A stretch of 8,628 nt of DNA from Methanomassiliicoccaceae archaeon (lineage in GTDB: Archaea; Thermoplasmatota; Thermoplasmata; Methanomassiliicoccales; Methanomethylophilaceae), in NCBI GenBank assembly GCA_009784745.1, contig WQXR01000048.1, positions 1 through 8,628 of the forward strand. The letters run 5' to 3'. The position numbers and the translations under genes were made by a program. Positions 1-6,325 of this stretch are shown one piece after another. A model generated the notes under the pieces. It was not told the origin of the DNA. It saw only the letters and a list, made by a program, of their open reading frames with translations, and did not search any database. The number at the start of each line of letters is the position of its first letter. Position 1 is the stretch's first letter.

Positions 1-2
1 GT

Positions 3-20
3 TGTCAAAGATGTCAAAGA
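3..20 (+). repeat. Tandem 9-bp duplication at the start of the first gene
   Basis: TGTCAAAGA occurs twice head to tail and duplicates the S-K codons and a start-like codon (TTG, then ATG). It makes the translation start ambiguous by three residues. The exact repeat is seen; any functional role is unknown. Confidence 0.6.
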
Positions 21-226
21 TCGAAGATGAGATAGACGAAATCAGATTGAGGACATACGAGAAGATAAAAGACATGACACCTCATGAACAGGTAGAGTAC
101 TTCAACAAGAGCGGTGAAAGGACCGCGAAGAGATGCGGATTCAAATTATATGATAGTGTGGAAGAGGCACAGCGTGACAGAGTTGCCAAACAAACGCCCT
201 TATCGCCGATAACTCCGTCTGAATGA
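11..226 (+). CDS. Small acidic/helical protein of unknown function, antitoxin-like in style
   Basis: This encodes a 71-residue, highly charged soluble protein with no membrane segment. The N-terminal half looks helical (IEDEIDEIRLRTYEKIKDMTP). It is followed by the pattern EQVEYFNKSGERTAKRCGF. Short archaeal and bacterial hypothetical proteins with an IR..IYE.TK.MTPEE..xYF...AE...K..G layout share this look, and some are found beside toxin genes; that link is my recollection and not shown here. No partner toxin follows, because the next gene is convergent; any partner would lie upstream, outside the window. The start is uncertain. A 9-base tandem duplication (TGTCAAAGA, 3-11 and 12-20) creates both a TTG at position 2 and the ATG at 11, giving M-S-K-M-S-K. 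I chose the ATG. The frame is open to the window edge, so a farther upstream start is possible. Confidence 0.6.
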   Translation: MSKIEDEIDEIRLRTYEKIKDMTPHEQVEYFNKSGERTAKRCGFKLYDSVEEAQRDRVAKQTPLSPITPSE

Positions 227-254
227 TGTACATAACGAGATATCAGGAACAATA

Positions 255-470
255 TCAGAGTGCTGTAATACTGACGACGTTGTTCCCTCTCAGGACGACC
301 GTTCCCAGTCTTCTTTCCTGATCAGGAGTTCTTTCCTCAGTCTCTTCGAGCACCATGTTCATGTAATCGTCGTATCCTTTAAGTTTTCCTTCCAGTACCC
401 TGTTGTCCTTCAGAAGGAGAGAGATACGTTTGTCTATTGATTTTTCTAATAAAGCTAACGGCATGACCAT
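255..470 (-). CDS. Sm-like (LSm/SmAP) RNA-binding protein
   Basis: This is a 71-residue Sm-fold protein. Archaeal members form heptameric rings that bind U-rich RNA and act in RNA metabolism. The Sm1 motif is seen as LEKSIDKRISLLLKDNRVLEGKLKGYDDYMNMVLEE (about residues 8-43, written here without gaps only as key parts: KDNR, G, GYD, MNMVL). The Sm2 motif is LGTVVLRGNNVVSI (about 55-68), with the typical RG-N-V core. The length matches archaeal Sm proteins. Three candidate ATGs exist (491, 470, 464). A good TATA box at 501-510 predicts transcription starting near 480, which excludes 491 and favours 470 or 464 on a very short leader. The gene stands alone, convergent with the small gene on its left and about 170 bases from the gene on its right. 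Family assignment is very sure; the start is moderately sure. Confidence 0.9.
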   Translation of the reverse strand: MVMPLALLEKSIDKRISLLLKDNRVLEGKLKGYDDYMNMVLEETEERTPDQERRLGTVVLRGNNVVSITAL

Positions 471-500
471 AGTAAATAACCAATCATCCATGTTAGGGAA

Positions 501-510
501 ATTATATAAA
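501..510 (-). promoter_or_regulatory. TATA box of the Sm-like gene
   Basis: On the minus strand this reads TTTATATAAT, a near-consensus archaeal TATA element in an otherwise non-coding spacer. Its centre is about 35 bases before the ATG at 470, so transcription should start roughly 10 bases before that codon. No Shine-Dalgarno sequence is visible in between. The position argues against the longer ATG at 491. Confidence 0.7.
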
Positions 511-518
511 CAATTTGG

Positions 519-560
519 TTGAAAGACCTGTTTATGAAAATTGAAAACTTTGAAAGACCT
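519..560 (-). repeat. Pair of 11-bp direct repeats upstream of the Sm-like promoter
   Basis: TTGAAAGACCT (plus-strand reading) occurs exactly at 519-529 and again at 550-560, a spacing of 31 bases or close to three DNA helical turns. A degenerate half copy (TTGAAAACTT) sits at 541-550. The inner copy ends 9 bases upstream of the TATA box, where archaeal activators or repressors often bind. A regulator-binding role is inferred from placement and phasing only. Confidence 0.5.
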
Positions 561-639
561 CTTCTGCAGTTGACATAGAAAGAGCAGCACCGTTGGCTGA
601 CCGCTTGATGACCTCGGGTGAGAACGTATCTTCGAGACA

Positions 640-1182
640 TTACAAAATATTGAACGCAAGTATCGCCGATGCTGTATCTATATCATTCATCTTAATTTTG
701 AAATGCTTTCTTAACAGCACGTCCGTTGTCGTTGCCGGATATAAAAGGACTGCATCCTTTACTCCTTCCGCTTCGCCGACCGACGTTACTTTCTGAGGGA
801 GCATCACCATTGCGATATCTTTCATATCTGTTCTATCGGGATACAAGACAAAATCGTCGGAAATAAAGATTGCATTCTCGTCGTTCTTGTACTTGTGTGC
901 CATATTTACGGGTATGTCATGTCCGACCACATTACCGTCCGTGTCCTCCATTATCATCACATGATCCATGGGAGGTTCAAATTTGCTTGAGCAGAAGATG
1001 CATATCGCTTTTGACCTTTTGACGACTTCTTTCAGCGCACGGTTGATCAGCGGCATCCCTGTTGCGGATGTTACGCTCCCTTCTTCTGCCATTACGATAT
1101 CGTACAGTTCTCCTTCCAGCGGAAAAACTGCCTTTACCGATGTGTCGGAACTCAATTTTTCAATAACTTCCTTCGATCCCAC
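640..1182 (-). CDS. Unrecognised 180-residue soluble protein
   Basis: I do not recognise this family. The product is 180 residues, soluble, with alternating strand/helix character. Visible landmarks are a CIFC pair at about 61-64, an acidic loop MEDTDGNVVGHD (about 78-89), and a C-terminal half rich in hydrophobic strands (AVLLYPA, DVLLRKHFKIKM). A lone CxxC followed by no second pair makes a full zinc ribbon unlikely, though a metal or redox role is not excluded. The first usable start is GTG at 1182, with no convincing ribosome site. The frame stays open and protein-like for about 28 further codons up to the stop of the preceding tRNA-enzyme gene, but holds no ATG, GTG or TTG. An ATG at 1252 in another frame would join this frame if one base were removed near 1243-1248. 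The true N-terminus may therefore be longer. The preceding gene ends 84 bases upstream on the same strand. Confidence 0.7.
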   Translation of the reverse strand: MGSKEVIEKLSSDTSVKAVFPLEGELYDIVMAEEGSVTSATGMPLINRALKEVVKRSKAICIFCSSKFEPPMDHVMIMEDTDGNVVGHDIPVNMAHKYKNDENAIFISDDFVLYPDRTDMKDIAMVMLPQKVTSVGEAEGVKDAVLLYPATTTDVLLRKHFKIKMNDIDTASAILAFNIL

Positions 1183-1231
1183 GAAAATGTGTATCGTGTC
1201 CTTCTTGATAATAGCATCGCTTTTGCACGTT

Positions 1232-1258
1232 GTTACGATGGTCTCCGGCCATCGTAAC
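1232..1258 (-). repeat. Perfect 10-bp inverted repeat (hairpin) between two minus-strand genes
   Basis: GTTACGATGG at 1232-1241 is the exact reverse complement of CCATCGTAAC at 1249-1258, with a 7-base loop (CCGGAGA on the transcribed strand). It lies just after the stop of the Taw2-like gene and 50 bases before the GTG of the next gene. No T-tract follows it on the minus strand, so a simple intrinsic terminator is not supported. It could be an mRNA stem-loop that stabilises or separates the messages, or a protein-binding palindrome. Confidence 0.65.
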
Positions 1259-1266
1259 GGATGACG

Positions 1267-2292
1267 TCAAAATATCTTTACATCTGCCACATAATGCGAA
1301 ACGGATGGCGCAAAAGATTTCACTTCTTTTATTCGTTGTATATTGTAACCGTTCTGACCGAATGTTTTCGAAAAAATTTCATCGATACGTTCCTTATACT
1401 CGTTCACATAGAACGTATCGTGATAATGTATCATTCCTCCGTGCTTTATCATCTCTTTCGCTTTGTAAAGGAATTCCGATGTCGTCTGAACGTATCCCAT
1501 TATTATTCTGTCCGCGTTCTTTACATTAAGGTCACGGTTGTCGCTCAGTATCGGTTCTACGTTATCCAGATCGTTCAGACGGATGTTCTCGCACAGATAG
1601 CTGAACGATTCGGGATTCTTTTCGCATGCGATCACTTTCTTCGCGTTCGCGAACTTCGCTATCGGTAACGTAAAATAACCTATGCCGGCGAACATGTCGA
1701 CCACTGTCTCATCCTTACAGTCAAGATGCCTCATCCTGTTGCGTTCGTCAATATTTCCGGAGGCGAACATTATCTTCGTTACGTCGAACTTATATCTTAT
1801 CCCGTTCTCCAATCTTACGGATTCCGCTTTGCTGCCGTATAATATTTCCGTCGTAGGTTCTCTTAACTCCCCTATTACGCCTGCGATGTCACCGCAGACG
1901 GTGTTGACGTTCAATTCTTTTGCGTATGCTTCGCCTATGTCCTTTGCGTACGGTCTGAAGTGATCGCCGTACTTGATCATCACGATGTCACCGATGAACT
2001 CCCATCTCATCGGCAGTTGTTCTCTGATGTCTGAAGGCAAATGAGCCAGTCTTTCCTTTATTCTCGCCTGCGGCGTTCTCGTTTCCCTTCTGAATGCTTC
2101 GCCGTCAATTACTTCCAATCCCATTGATGATACTTCATCTTCTAATTCAGCAAATATCGGAACGAATCTTTCTTTCTCGTTCTTTGTTATCTTTGCACTG
2201 GGATCCGCAATTCCTTTTGAGATGAGCCGAGGTATCATTTCGGATGCGTTATCGTCTGAAACTTTTGCAAACCTTACTTTTTTTTCGCTCAT
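1267..2292 (-). CDS. taw2: Trm5/TYW2-family tRNA position-37 enzyme, probably Taw2
   Basis: This is a 341-residue class I SAM-dependent enzyme of the Trm5/TYW2 family. An N-terminal region (1-80) precedes a linker domain with WEFIGDIVMIKY and GVIGELREPTTEILYG. A Rossmann domain follows, with KIMFASGNIDERNRM (173-187), DMFAGIGYFTLP (199-210) and the acidic CEKNP (223-227). Trm5 methylases carry an N-[L/P]-P type catalytic motif; here the equivalent stretch is RIIMGYV (263-268) followed later by IHYHDTF. This fits Taw2, which moves the 3-amino-3-carboxypropyl group of SAM to C7 of demethylwyosine in tRNA-Phe. An N1-methylating Trm5 remains the alternative. I chose ATG 2292 because it begins the conserved part and a TTTAAA element lies 25 bases upstream, which suggests a leaderless message. 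An ATG at 2373 would add 27 atypical residues and overlap the upstream gene. Confidence 0.88.
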   Translation of the reverse strand: MSEKKVRFAKVSDDNASEMIPRLISKGIADPSAKITKNEKERFVPIFAELEDEVSSMGLEVIDGEAFRRETRTPQARIKERLAHLPSDIREQLPMRWEFIGDIVMIKYGDHFRPYAKDIGEAYAKELNVNTVCGDIAGVIGELREPTTEILYGSKAESVRLENGIRYKFDVTKIMFASGNIDERNRMRHLDCKDETVVDMFAGIGYFTLPIAKFANAKKVIACEKNPESFSYLCENIRLNDLDNVEPILSDNRDLNVKNADRIIMGYVQTTSEFLYKAKEMIKHGGMIHYHDTFYVNEYKERIDEIFSKTFGQNGYNIQRIKEVKSFAPSVSHYVADVKIF

Positions 2293-2314
2293 CTCTATCC
2301 CGCTTTCAATATCG

Positions 2315-2320
2315 TTTAAA
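2315..2320 (-). promoter_or_regulatory. Probable TATA element of the Taw2-like gene
   Basis: TTTAAA in the context CCATTTAAACGA is centred about 25 bases before the ATG at 2292. That is the expected spacing for a leaderless archaeal message starting on that ATG. The element is shorter than the best archaeal consensus, so this is a moderate call. Confidence 0.45.
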
Positions 2321-2350
2321 TGGTTTGATAATTTCTTGATGAGAAATGGT

Positions 2351-2659
2351 TTACCTATATATGACCACTCCATCCGTTAATACAGCGTTTTTGAACTTTG
2401 GATCCAGTGCGTCCATTGTTAAAATGTCGGCCTTACACTTTATTGCATTTTCGACATCTATGTAGAATGCGGCCAACATCAGCAGTGATTTTATTTTACC
2501 CCTTTCGATACAAAAGTCATAGTCACTGTCTTCTTCGTAGTCCCCTCTCGCCACGGAACAGAATAGGTAAACTTTATCGACACCATGCTTTTTCGCGATC
2601 GGTCCTATCAAGACCTTCAGTTCTTCGATCGAAAGTCTTTTGTGTTGTTTCGGGGACAT
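2351..2659 (-). CDS. Minimal nucleotidyltransferase (MNT-type, pol-beta fold)
   Basis: This is a 102-residue stand-alone nucleotidyltransferase-fold protein. The hallmark is at residues 33-49: LFCSVARGD followed by SDYDF. It holds the Ser, the RG and the two metal-binding Asp residues (about 46 and 48), with a further Asp in KADILTM (about 78). Small proteins of this kind are usually the antitoxin (MntA) that AMPylates a HEPN-domain toxin; some have other roles. Two things are odd. The near-invariant Gly of the G-S pair is Cys here, and no HEPN gene is next to it. The ATG at 2659 gives a normal family N-terminus (RLSIEELKVLIGPIAKKHGV) and lies about 29 bases after an A/T-rich AATAATAAA at 2684-2692. 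A GTG at 2707 would add 16 low-complexity residues. It lies between ggr and taw2 on the same strand, 58 bases before the Taw2 start chosen here. Confidence 0.82.
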   Translation of the reverse strand: MSPKQHKRLSIEELKVLIGPIAKKHGVDKVYLFCSVARGDYEEDSDYDFCIERGKIKSLLMLAAFYIDVENAIKCKADILTMDALDPKFKNAVLTDGVVIYR

Positions 2660-2750
2660 TGAATGGATATCTGTCACATCCTGTTTATTATTGTTTGCCA
2701 ACTTCACTTCTGTTTTGTTTTGTTTTCGCGACTTTCAATTCCGTTCTTGT

Positions 2751-3920
2751 TCATTTCATTGACCTCATTCCCGCTTTTGCCATGAACGGTGCCAATCTTA
2801 ATGCGGTAACGGGATCTTTCATCACAGGAACGATAAGATCGCTCGGATGATCTATGTTCCCGCTTGTGAGTATCTTTGTTATGTTCTCTTTGTCGACTAT
2901 CTCTGAAATCTTATTCAATTCGTCATCACTCAGCGATGTGAACATCTTTCTTAAACGATATCCGCGTCTCAATTCCTTTCCTATGTCACGTTTCCATCTT
3001 TTTTCATAAACTGATAAGAATTTTTCTGAAAAATTGTTCTCGTCGAACGCTTCCTTTACCGTTTCCGATAATGAGTATGCGGCTTTGAACGACGGTTGCA
3101 ACCCGCCGCCGGATATCGGTTTGACGTGACCTGCCGCGTCGCCTATTAGTAACATATTGTCATCATAAGTTCTTCTGCGGCCGCCTATCGGTATGCGGCC
3201 GCAATATGTTCTCTTTATCATATCTTTGTTAACGTTCGCTTTTTCCAATAACTTTTTGAAATATTCTGCCGGAAGTCCGTTGTTCTCTGATACGCACAAT
3301 CCTATTCGCAACATGTTACCGAACGGTATCTCCCATGAGAAGAATCCCGGTGCGATATGCGATCCTACGCGTATCGTTATCATTCTTTGATCTTCACTTT
3401 CATGAAGAACATCCGCCTGGAATCCCTTTACGTATTCTTTCGGTCTGTTATCTGTTATCGTTCCCGCCGTCACAGATCTGTGACCGTCCGCCCCTATTAT
3501 GACGGACGCTTCAATTTCTTCTTTGTCCGTTGTCACAATTGCTTTGCCGTTCTCTTTACGGTGTGATATGTATCTTTCCGAATAATGATATTCTGCGCCG
3601 TCATCCATTGCTTTCTCTGCCATGAGAATATCAAATTCATTGCGATCTATGAGTACCGCTTTTTGCTCGTCCGATCTTATTGATATTTTTTTCTCGTTCG
3701 GAAAAATAATATTTGCGCCGTATGACCTTCCCAGTATCGACGGTTCAACGGATGACGATCTCAGTACTTCGTTCGATATCAGACCTGTGCATTGGACAGG
3801 TCTCTTATCCATTCCTTTCTTCTCTATGACGAGCACATTGAATTCTTTTGCAAGCAATGATGCTGCTTTGCTTCCCACAGGTCCGGCGCCGATGATGACC
3901 GCATCATAACATGTGGTCAT
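2751..3920 (-). CDS. Geranylgeranyl reductase family FAD-dependent oxidoreductase (archaeal lipid saturation)
   Basis: This 389-residue flavoprotein belongs to the family that hydrogenates geranylgeranyl chains of archaeal ether lipids at the membrane (digeranylgeranylglycerophospholipid reductase). The FAD-binding GAGPVG is at 11-16 after a beta strand (YDAVII). The family marker PVQCTGLIS is at 41-49, with the conserved Cys at 44. GADGHRS is at 143-149, and the second FAD motif LLIGDAAGHVKPISGGG is at 257-273. The length is normal for the family and no motif is missing. Its ATG overlaps the transaldolase stop by four bases (ATGA), so translation is probably coupled. It is the last gene of the pcna-transketolase-transaldolase cluster. 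Family membership is very sure. The exact substrate (archaeol precursor or another prenyl compound) is inferred, since archaea often carry several paralogues. Confidence 0.93.
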   Translation of the reverse strand: MTTCYDAVIIGAGPVGSKAASLLAKEFNVLVIEKKGMDKRPVQCTGLISNEVLRSSSVEPSILGRSYGANIIFPNEKKISIRSDEQKAVLIDRNEFDILMAEKAMDDGAEYHYSERYISHRKENGKAIVTTDKEEIEASVIIGADGHRSVTAGTITDNRPKEYVKGFQADVLHESEDQRMITIRVGSHIAPGFFSWEIPFGNMLRIGLCVSENNGLPAEYFKKLLEKANVNKDMIKRTYCGRIPIGGRRRTYDDNMLLIGDAAGHVKPISGGGLQPSFKAAYSLSETVKEAFDENNFSEKFLSVYEKRWKRDIGKELRRGYRLRKMFTSLSDDELNKISEIVDKENITKILTSGNIDHPSDLIVPVMKDPVTALRLAPFMAKAGMRSMK

Positions 3921-4561
3921 TTTTTCGACTTCTCATGATCCTTCAAGAATAATTGGATGCCTTCATCCGTTTTCGGATGGGAAACCATCTTCTTCAGTAT
4001 GTCATACGGTATCGTTGCGATGTCGGCGCCGGCTATCGCCGCTTCGATGACATGCATCGGATGCCTTATGCTTGCCGCTATTATCTCAGTATCAATATCA
4101 TAATTCCTGAACGCCATGACCGTCTGGATGAGCATGTCCGATCCTGATTGTCCGATATCATCCAAACGTCCTATGAACGGGGATACGTATCTTGCGCCGG
4201 ATTTCGATGCGAGTATCGCCTGCTGCGGTGAGAAGATCAGCGTCATGTTAACGTCAATACCTTCCGACGACAGTACTTTTGTTGCCTTTAATGATTCGAT
4301 GCACATCGGCAGTTTTACATTTATGTTCTCATGTATCTTTGCCAGTTCTCTTCCTTCCTTTATCATTTCCGGCGCTGTCAATGATATTGCCTCGGCGGAT
4401 ATCGGACCGTCCACGATCTTTGCTATCTGTGAGACGCATTTTTTCAGGTCCGTTCCTTCTTTTGCGATGAGACTCGGATTTGTCGTCACACCATCGAGTA
4501 TTCCCCAGCTGTTGATCTCCTCTATCATCTTTATGTTGGCTGTGTCAATGAATATCTTCAT
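3917..4561 (-). CDS. tal: Transaldolase (MipB/TalC type, short form)
   Basis: This 214-residue class I aldolase is of the short transaldolase/fructose-6-phosphate aldolase family. It moves a dihydroxyacetone unit between sugar phosphates in the non-oxidative pentose phosphate pathway. Seen motifs are FIDTAN at 4-9, GVTTNPSLI at 24-32, the Schiff-base Lys 83 in NVKLPM, and VNMTLIFSPQQAILAS with SPFIGRLDDIG at 127-137. The length is typical. The ATG at 4561 overlaps the transketolase C stop, and its own stop overlaps the next gene's ATG, so it is held in a coupled operon. The direct transketolase partnership in the operon favours a transaldolase role; the fructose-6-phosphate aldolase activity of close relatives cannot be excluded from sequence. 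Confidence 0.95.
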   Translation of the reverse strand: MKIFIDTANIKMIEEINSWGILDGVTTNPSLIAKEGTDLKKCVSQIAKIVDGPISAEAISLTAPEMIKEGRELAKIHENINVKLPMCIESLKATKVLSSEGIDVNMTLIFSPQQAILASKSGARYVSPFIGRLDDIGQSGSDMLIQTVMAFRNYDIDTEIIAASIRHPMHVIEAAIAGADIATIPYDILKKMVSHPKTDEGIQLFLKDHEKSKK

Positions 4562-5499
4562 CTGTTTCCCTTCCTTGAAATCACGCGTTCCGACGCCTTG
4601 ATTATATTTTCCGTTGTGAGTCCGTATTTCTTCATCAGTTCGTTCGGATCTCCCGATTCACCGAACGTATCTTTTGTTCCCACCCGTTCCAGCGGTATCG
4701 GTATGTTATCGGATAAGCATTCTGATACCGCCGAACCCAGTCCGCCGATGATGCTGTGTTCTTCTGCCGTTACGGCGCACCCGGTCCTCAGTACAGATCT
4801 TATTATTCCGTCGGTATCGATCGGTTTTATTGTTGAAATGTTGATGACTTCCGCCGAAATTCCTTTTTCTGACAGTGTTTCGGCCGCTTCTAAGCAAAGC
4901 GTTACCATCTGACCCGTTCCGATCAGGGTCACGTCATTCCCTTCTTTCAGTACCGTTGCTTTGCCTATCTCGAATTTTGTATCTTCCGGTGTTATCAGTG
5001 GAAAGTCCGCTCTTCCCATTCTCATATAACACGGTCCTTTGTGATCTGCTATCGCCATTGTTGCGGCGTATGCCTCATTTGCATCTGCCGGTGATATGAC
5101 GGTCATATTGGGAAGCGCACGCATTATTGCGATGTCCTCAAGCGCCTGATGCGACGCGCCGTCGCCTCCGACGCTTATGCCGCAATGTGTCGCCACGATC
5201 TTTACATTAAGTTTCGGGTACGCTACGGCTTGGCGTATCTGCTCCCAGCAGCGTCCTGACGCAAATACCGCGAATGTTGACGCAAATACCGTTTTACCTG
5301 AGGCGGCGAGGCCAGCGGCCACGCCTATCATGTTCTGTTCTGCGATGCCTATCTGAATGAACCTTTCCTTCGCGACCTTTTCAAAATCGGATGTTCTTGT
5401 GGAACCTCCGAGATCTGCGTCCAGAACGACGATGTCGCTGCGTGACGCAAGCGCTGCCAATGCCTTTCCGAAATACATGCGTTGAGCCGCTTTCTTCAT
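4558..5499 (-). CDS. Transketolase, C-terminal subunit
   Basis: This 313-residue half of a split transketolase pairs with the N-terminal subunit encoded directly before it. Together they bind thiamine diphosphate (TPP) and transfer two-carbon units between sugar phosphates in the cytoplasm. The pyrimidine-binding domain holds the catalytic Glu 54 in QIGIAEQNM (49-57), followed by GKTVFASTFAVFASGRCWEQIR. The conserved HCGISVGGDGASHQALEDIA is at 105-124. The C-terminal ligand-binding domain starts near 190 (GNDVTLIGTGQMV) and ends with GDPNELMKKYGL. The split arrangement is usual in archaea. The ATG at 5499 overlaps the N-subunit stop (ATGA), and the stop overlaps the transaldolase start. The repeated VFAS stretch at 71-81 is encoded by a repeated 14-bp DNA sequence. 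Confidence 0.95.
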   Translation of the reverse strand: MKKAAQRMYFGKALAALASRSDIVVLDADLGGSTRTSDFEKVAKERFIQIGIAEQNMIGVAAGLAASGKTVFASTFAVFASGRCWEQIRQAVAYPKLNVKIVATHCGISVGGDGASHQALEDIAIMRALPNMTVISPADANEAYAATMAIADHKGPCYMRMGRADFPLITPEDTKFEIGKATVLKEGNDVTLIGTGQMVTLCLEAAETLSEKGISAEVINISTIKPIDTDGIIRSVLRTGCAVTAEEHSIIGGLGSAVSECLSDNIPIPLERVGTKDTFGESGDPNELMKKYGLTTENIIKASERVISRKGNR

Positions 5500-6320
5500 A
5501 GTCTCGACCTCAATTCGCTCAATGCCTTTTCCTTTTCGTCGGGCTTACAGGAACGTCCGTGGAATTCTGCGTTATTTTCCATGAACGATACTCCCTTTCC
5601 CTTTATCGTGTTCAGTATTATTGCTGTCGGATGTCTTGATGACGATGCTTTTTTGCACGCCTTTATTATCTTTTTGACGTTATGGCCGTCTATGGTCACC
5701 GTATCGAAGCCGAATGCCTTCAGTTTTGCCGCAAGCGGATCTATTGATAACGTGTTCTCGGTGTTGCCCATTATCTGTAAGTGATTCCGATCAACGAATA
5801 TCGTCAGATTGTTCAGTTCGTAATGTGATGCGAGCATCATTGCCTCCCAGTTCTGACCGCTCTGTAATTCGCCGTCCCCGAGCAGACAATATATCCTTGC
5901 ATCCTTTTTGTCCATTTTAGCCGCTAACGCAAGACCGCAGCTCATGCTCAATCCCTGACCCAAAGAACCGGTGGACATCTCTATCCCCGGAAGTTTTCCT
6001 TTCACAGGGTGACCCTGTAACCGAGAACCCAATTTTCTTAACGTCAGCAATTCCTCTTTGGGAAAATATCCCGCTTCCGCCAATGCCGCATAGAGGCCGG
6101 GAGCAACATGCCCTTTCGACAATACAAAACGATCGCGGCCGCTCCATTCCGGATCTTTAGGATCATGTTTCAGAACATGGAAATAAAGTGCGGCGAACAG
6201 TTCCGCCGATGATAACGAACCGCCGGGATGGCCGGAACCGGCCTCTGATGTCATCTCTATGACATGTATCCGTATCCGGTCTGCCATTCTTCCGATGTCG
6301 TCAACGTCCAAAGCGTTCAC
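5496..6320 (-). CDS. Transketolase, N-terminal (TPP-binding) subunit
   Basis: This 274-residue N-terminal half of a split transketolase carries the diphosphate side of the cofactor site. Seen motifs are SGHPGGSLS at 29-37, DRFVLSKGHVAPGLYA at 63-78, GSLGQGLS at 118-125, and the TPP/Mg motif GDGELQSGQ at 148-156 closing with NN at about 170-171. The length is typical for the archaeal subunit. The start is GTG at 6320, only 5 bases after the pcna stop, with no clear ribosome site, so coupling to pcna translation is likely. An ATG eleven codons in (residue 12) is the alternative but would trim the first helix. It opens the three-gene pentose phosphate block and continues into the C subunit by an ATGA overlap. 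Confidence 0.95.
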   Translation of the reverse strand: MNALDVDDIGRMADRIRIHVIEMTSEAGSGHPGGSLSSAELFAALYFHVLKHDPKDPEWSGRDRFVLSKGHVAPGLYAALAEAGYFPKEELLTLRKLGSRLQGHPVKGKLPGIEMSTGSLGQGLSMSCGLALAAKMDKKDARIYCLLGDGELQSGQNWEAMMLASHYELNNLTIFVDRNHLQIMGNTENTLSIDPLAAKLKAFGFDTVTIDGHNVKKIIKACKKASSSRHPTAIILNTIKGKGVSFMENNAEFHGRSCKPDEKEKALSELRSRL

Positions 6321-6325
6321 CTGTA

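Noticed and set aside
455..659. Minus-strand frames of 61 and 134 codons reaching upstream of the Sm-like gene
   Set aside because: Their upstream parts have no family-like sequence and lie before the TATA box at 501-510; the region is better read as a promoter spacer.
5257..5291. 14-bp direct repeat (TGACGCAAATACCG) with a 21-bp period inside transketolase C
   Set aside because: It encodes a repeated V-F-A-S seven residues apart in a region where the family normally has a similar sequence; it stays in frame and needs no separate explanation.
6004..6018. 7-bp arm inverted repeat (ACAGGGT-G-ACCCTGT) inside transketolase N
   Set aside because: It lies in a conserved coding stretch (L-Q-G-H-P-V-K), far from any gene boundary, and is probably a by-product of codon choice.
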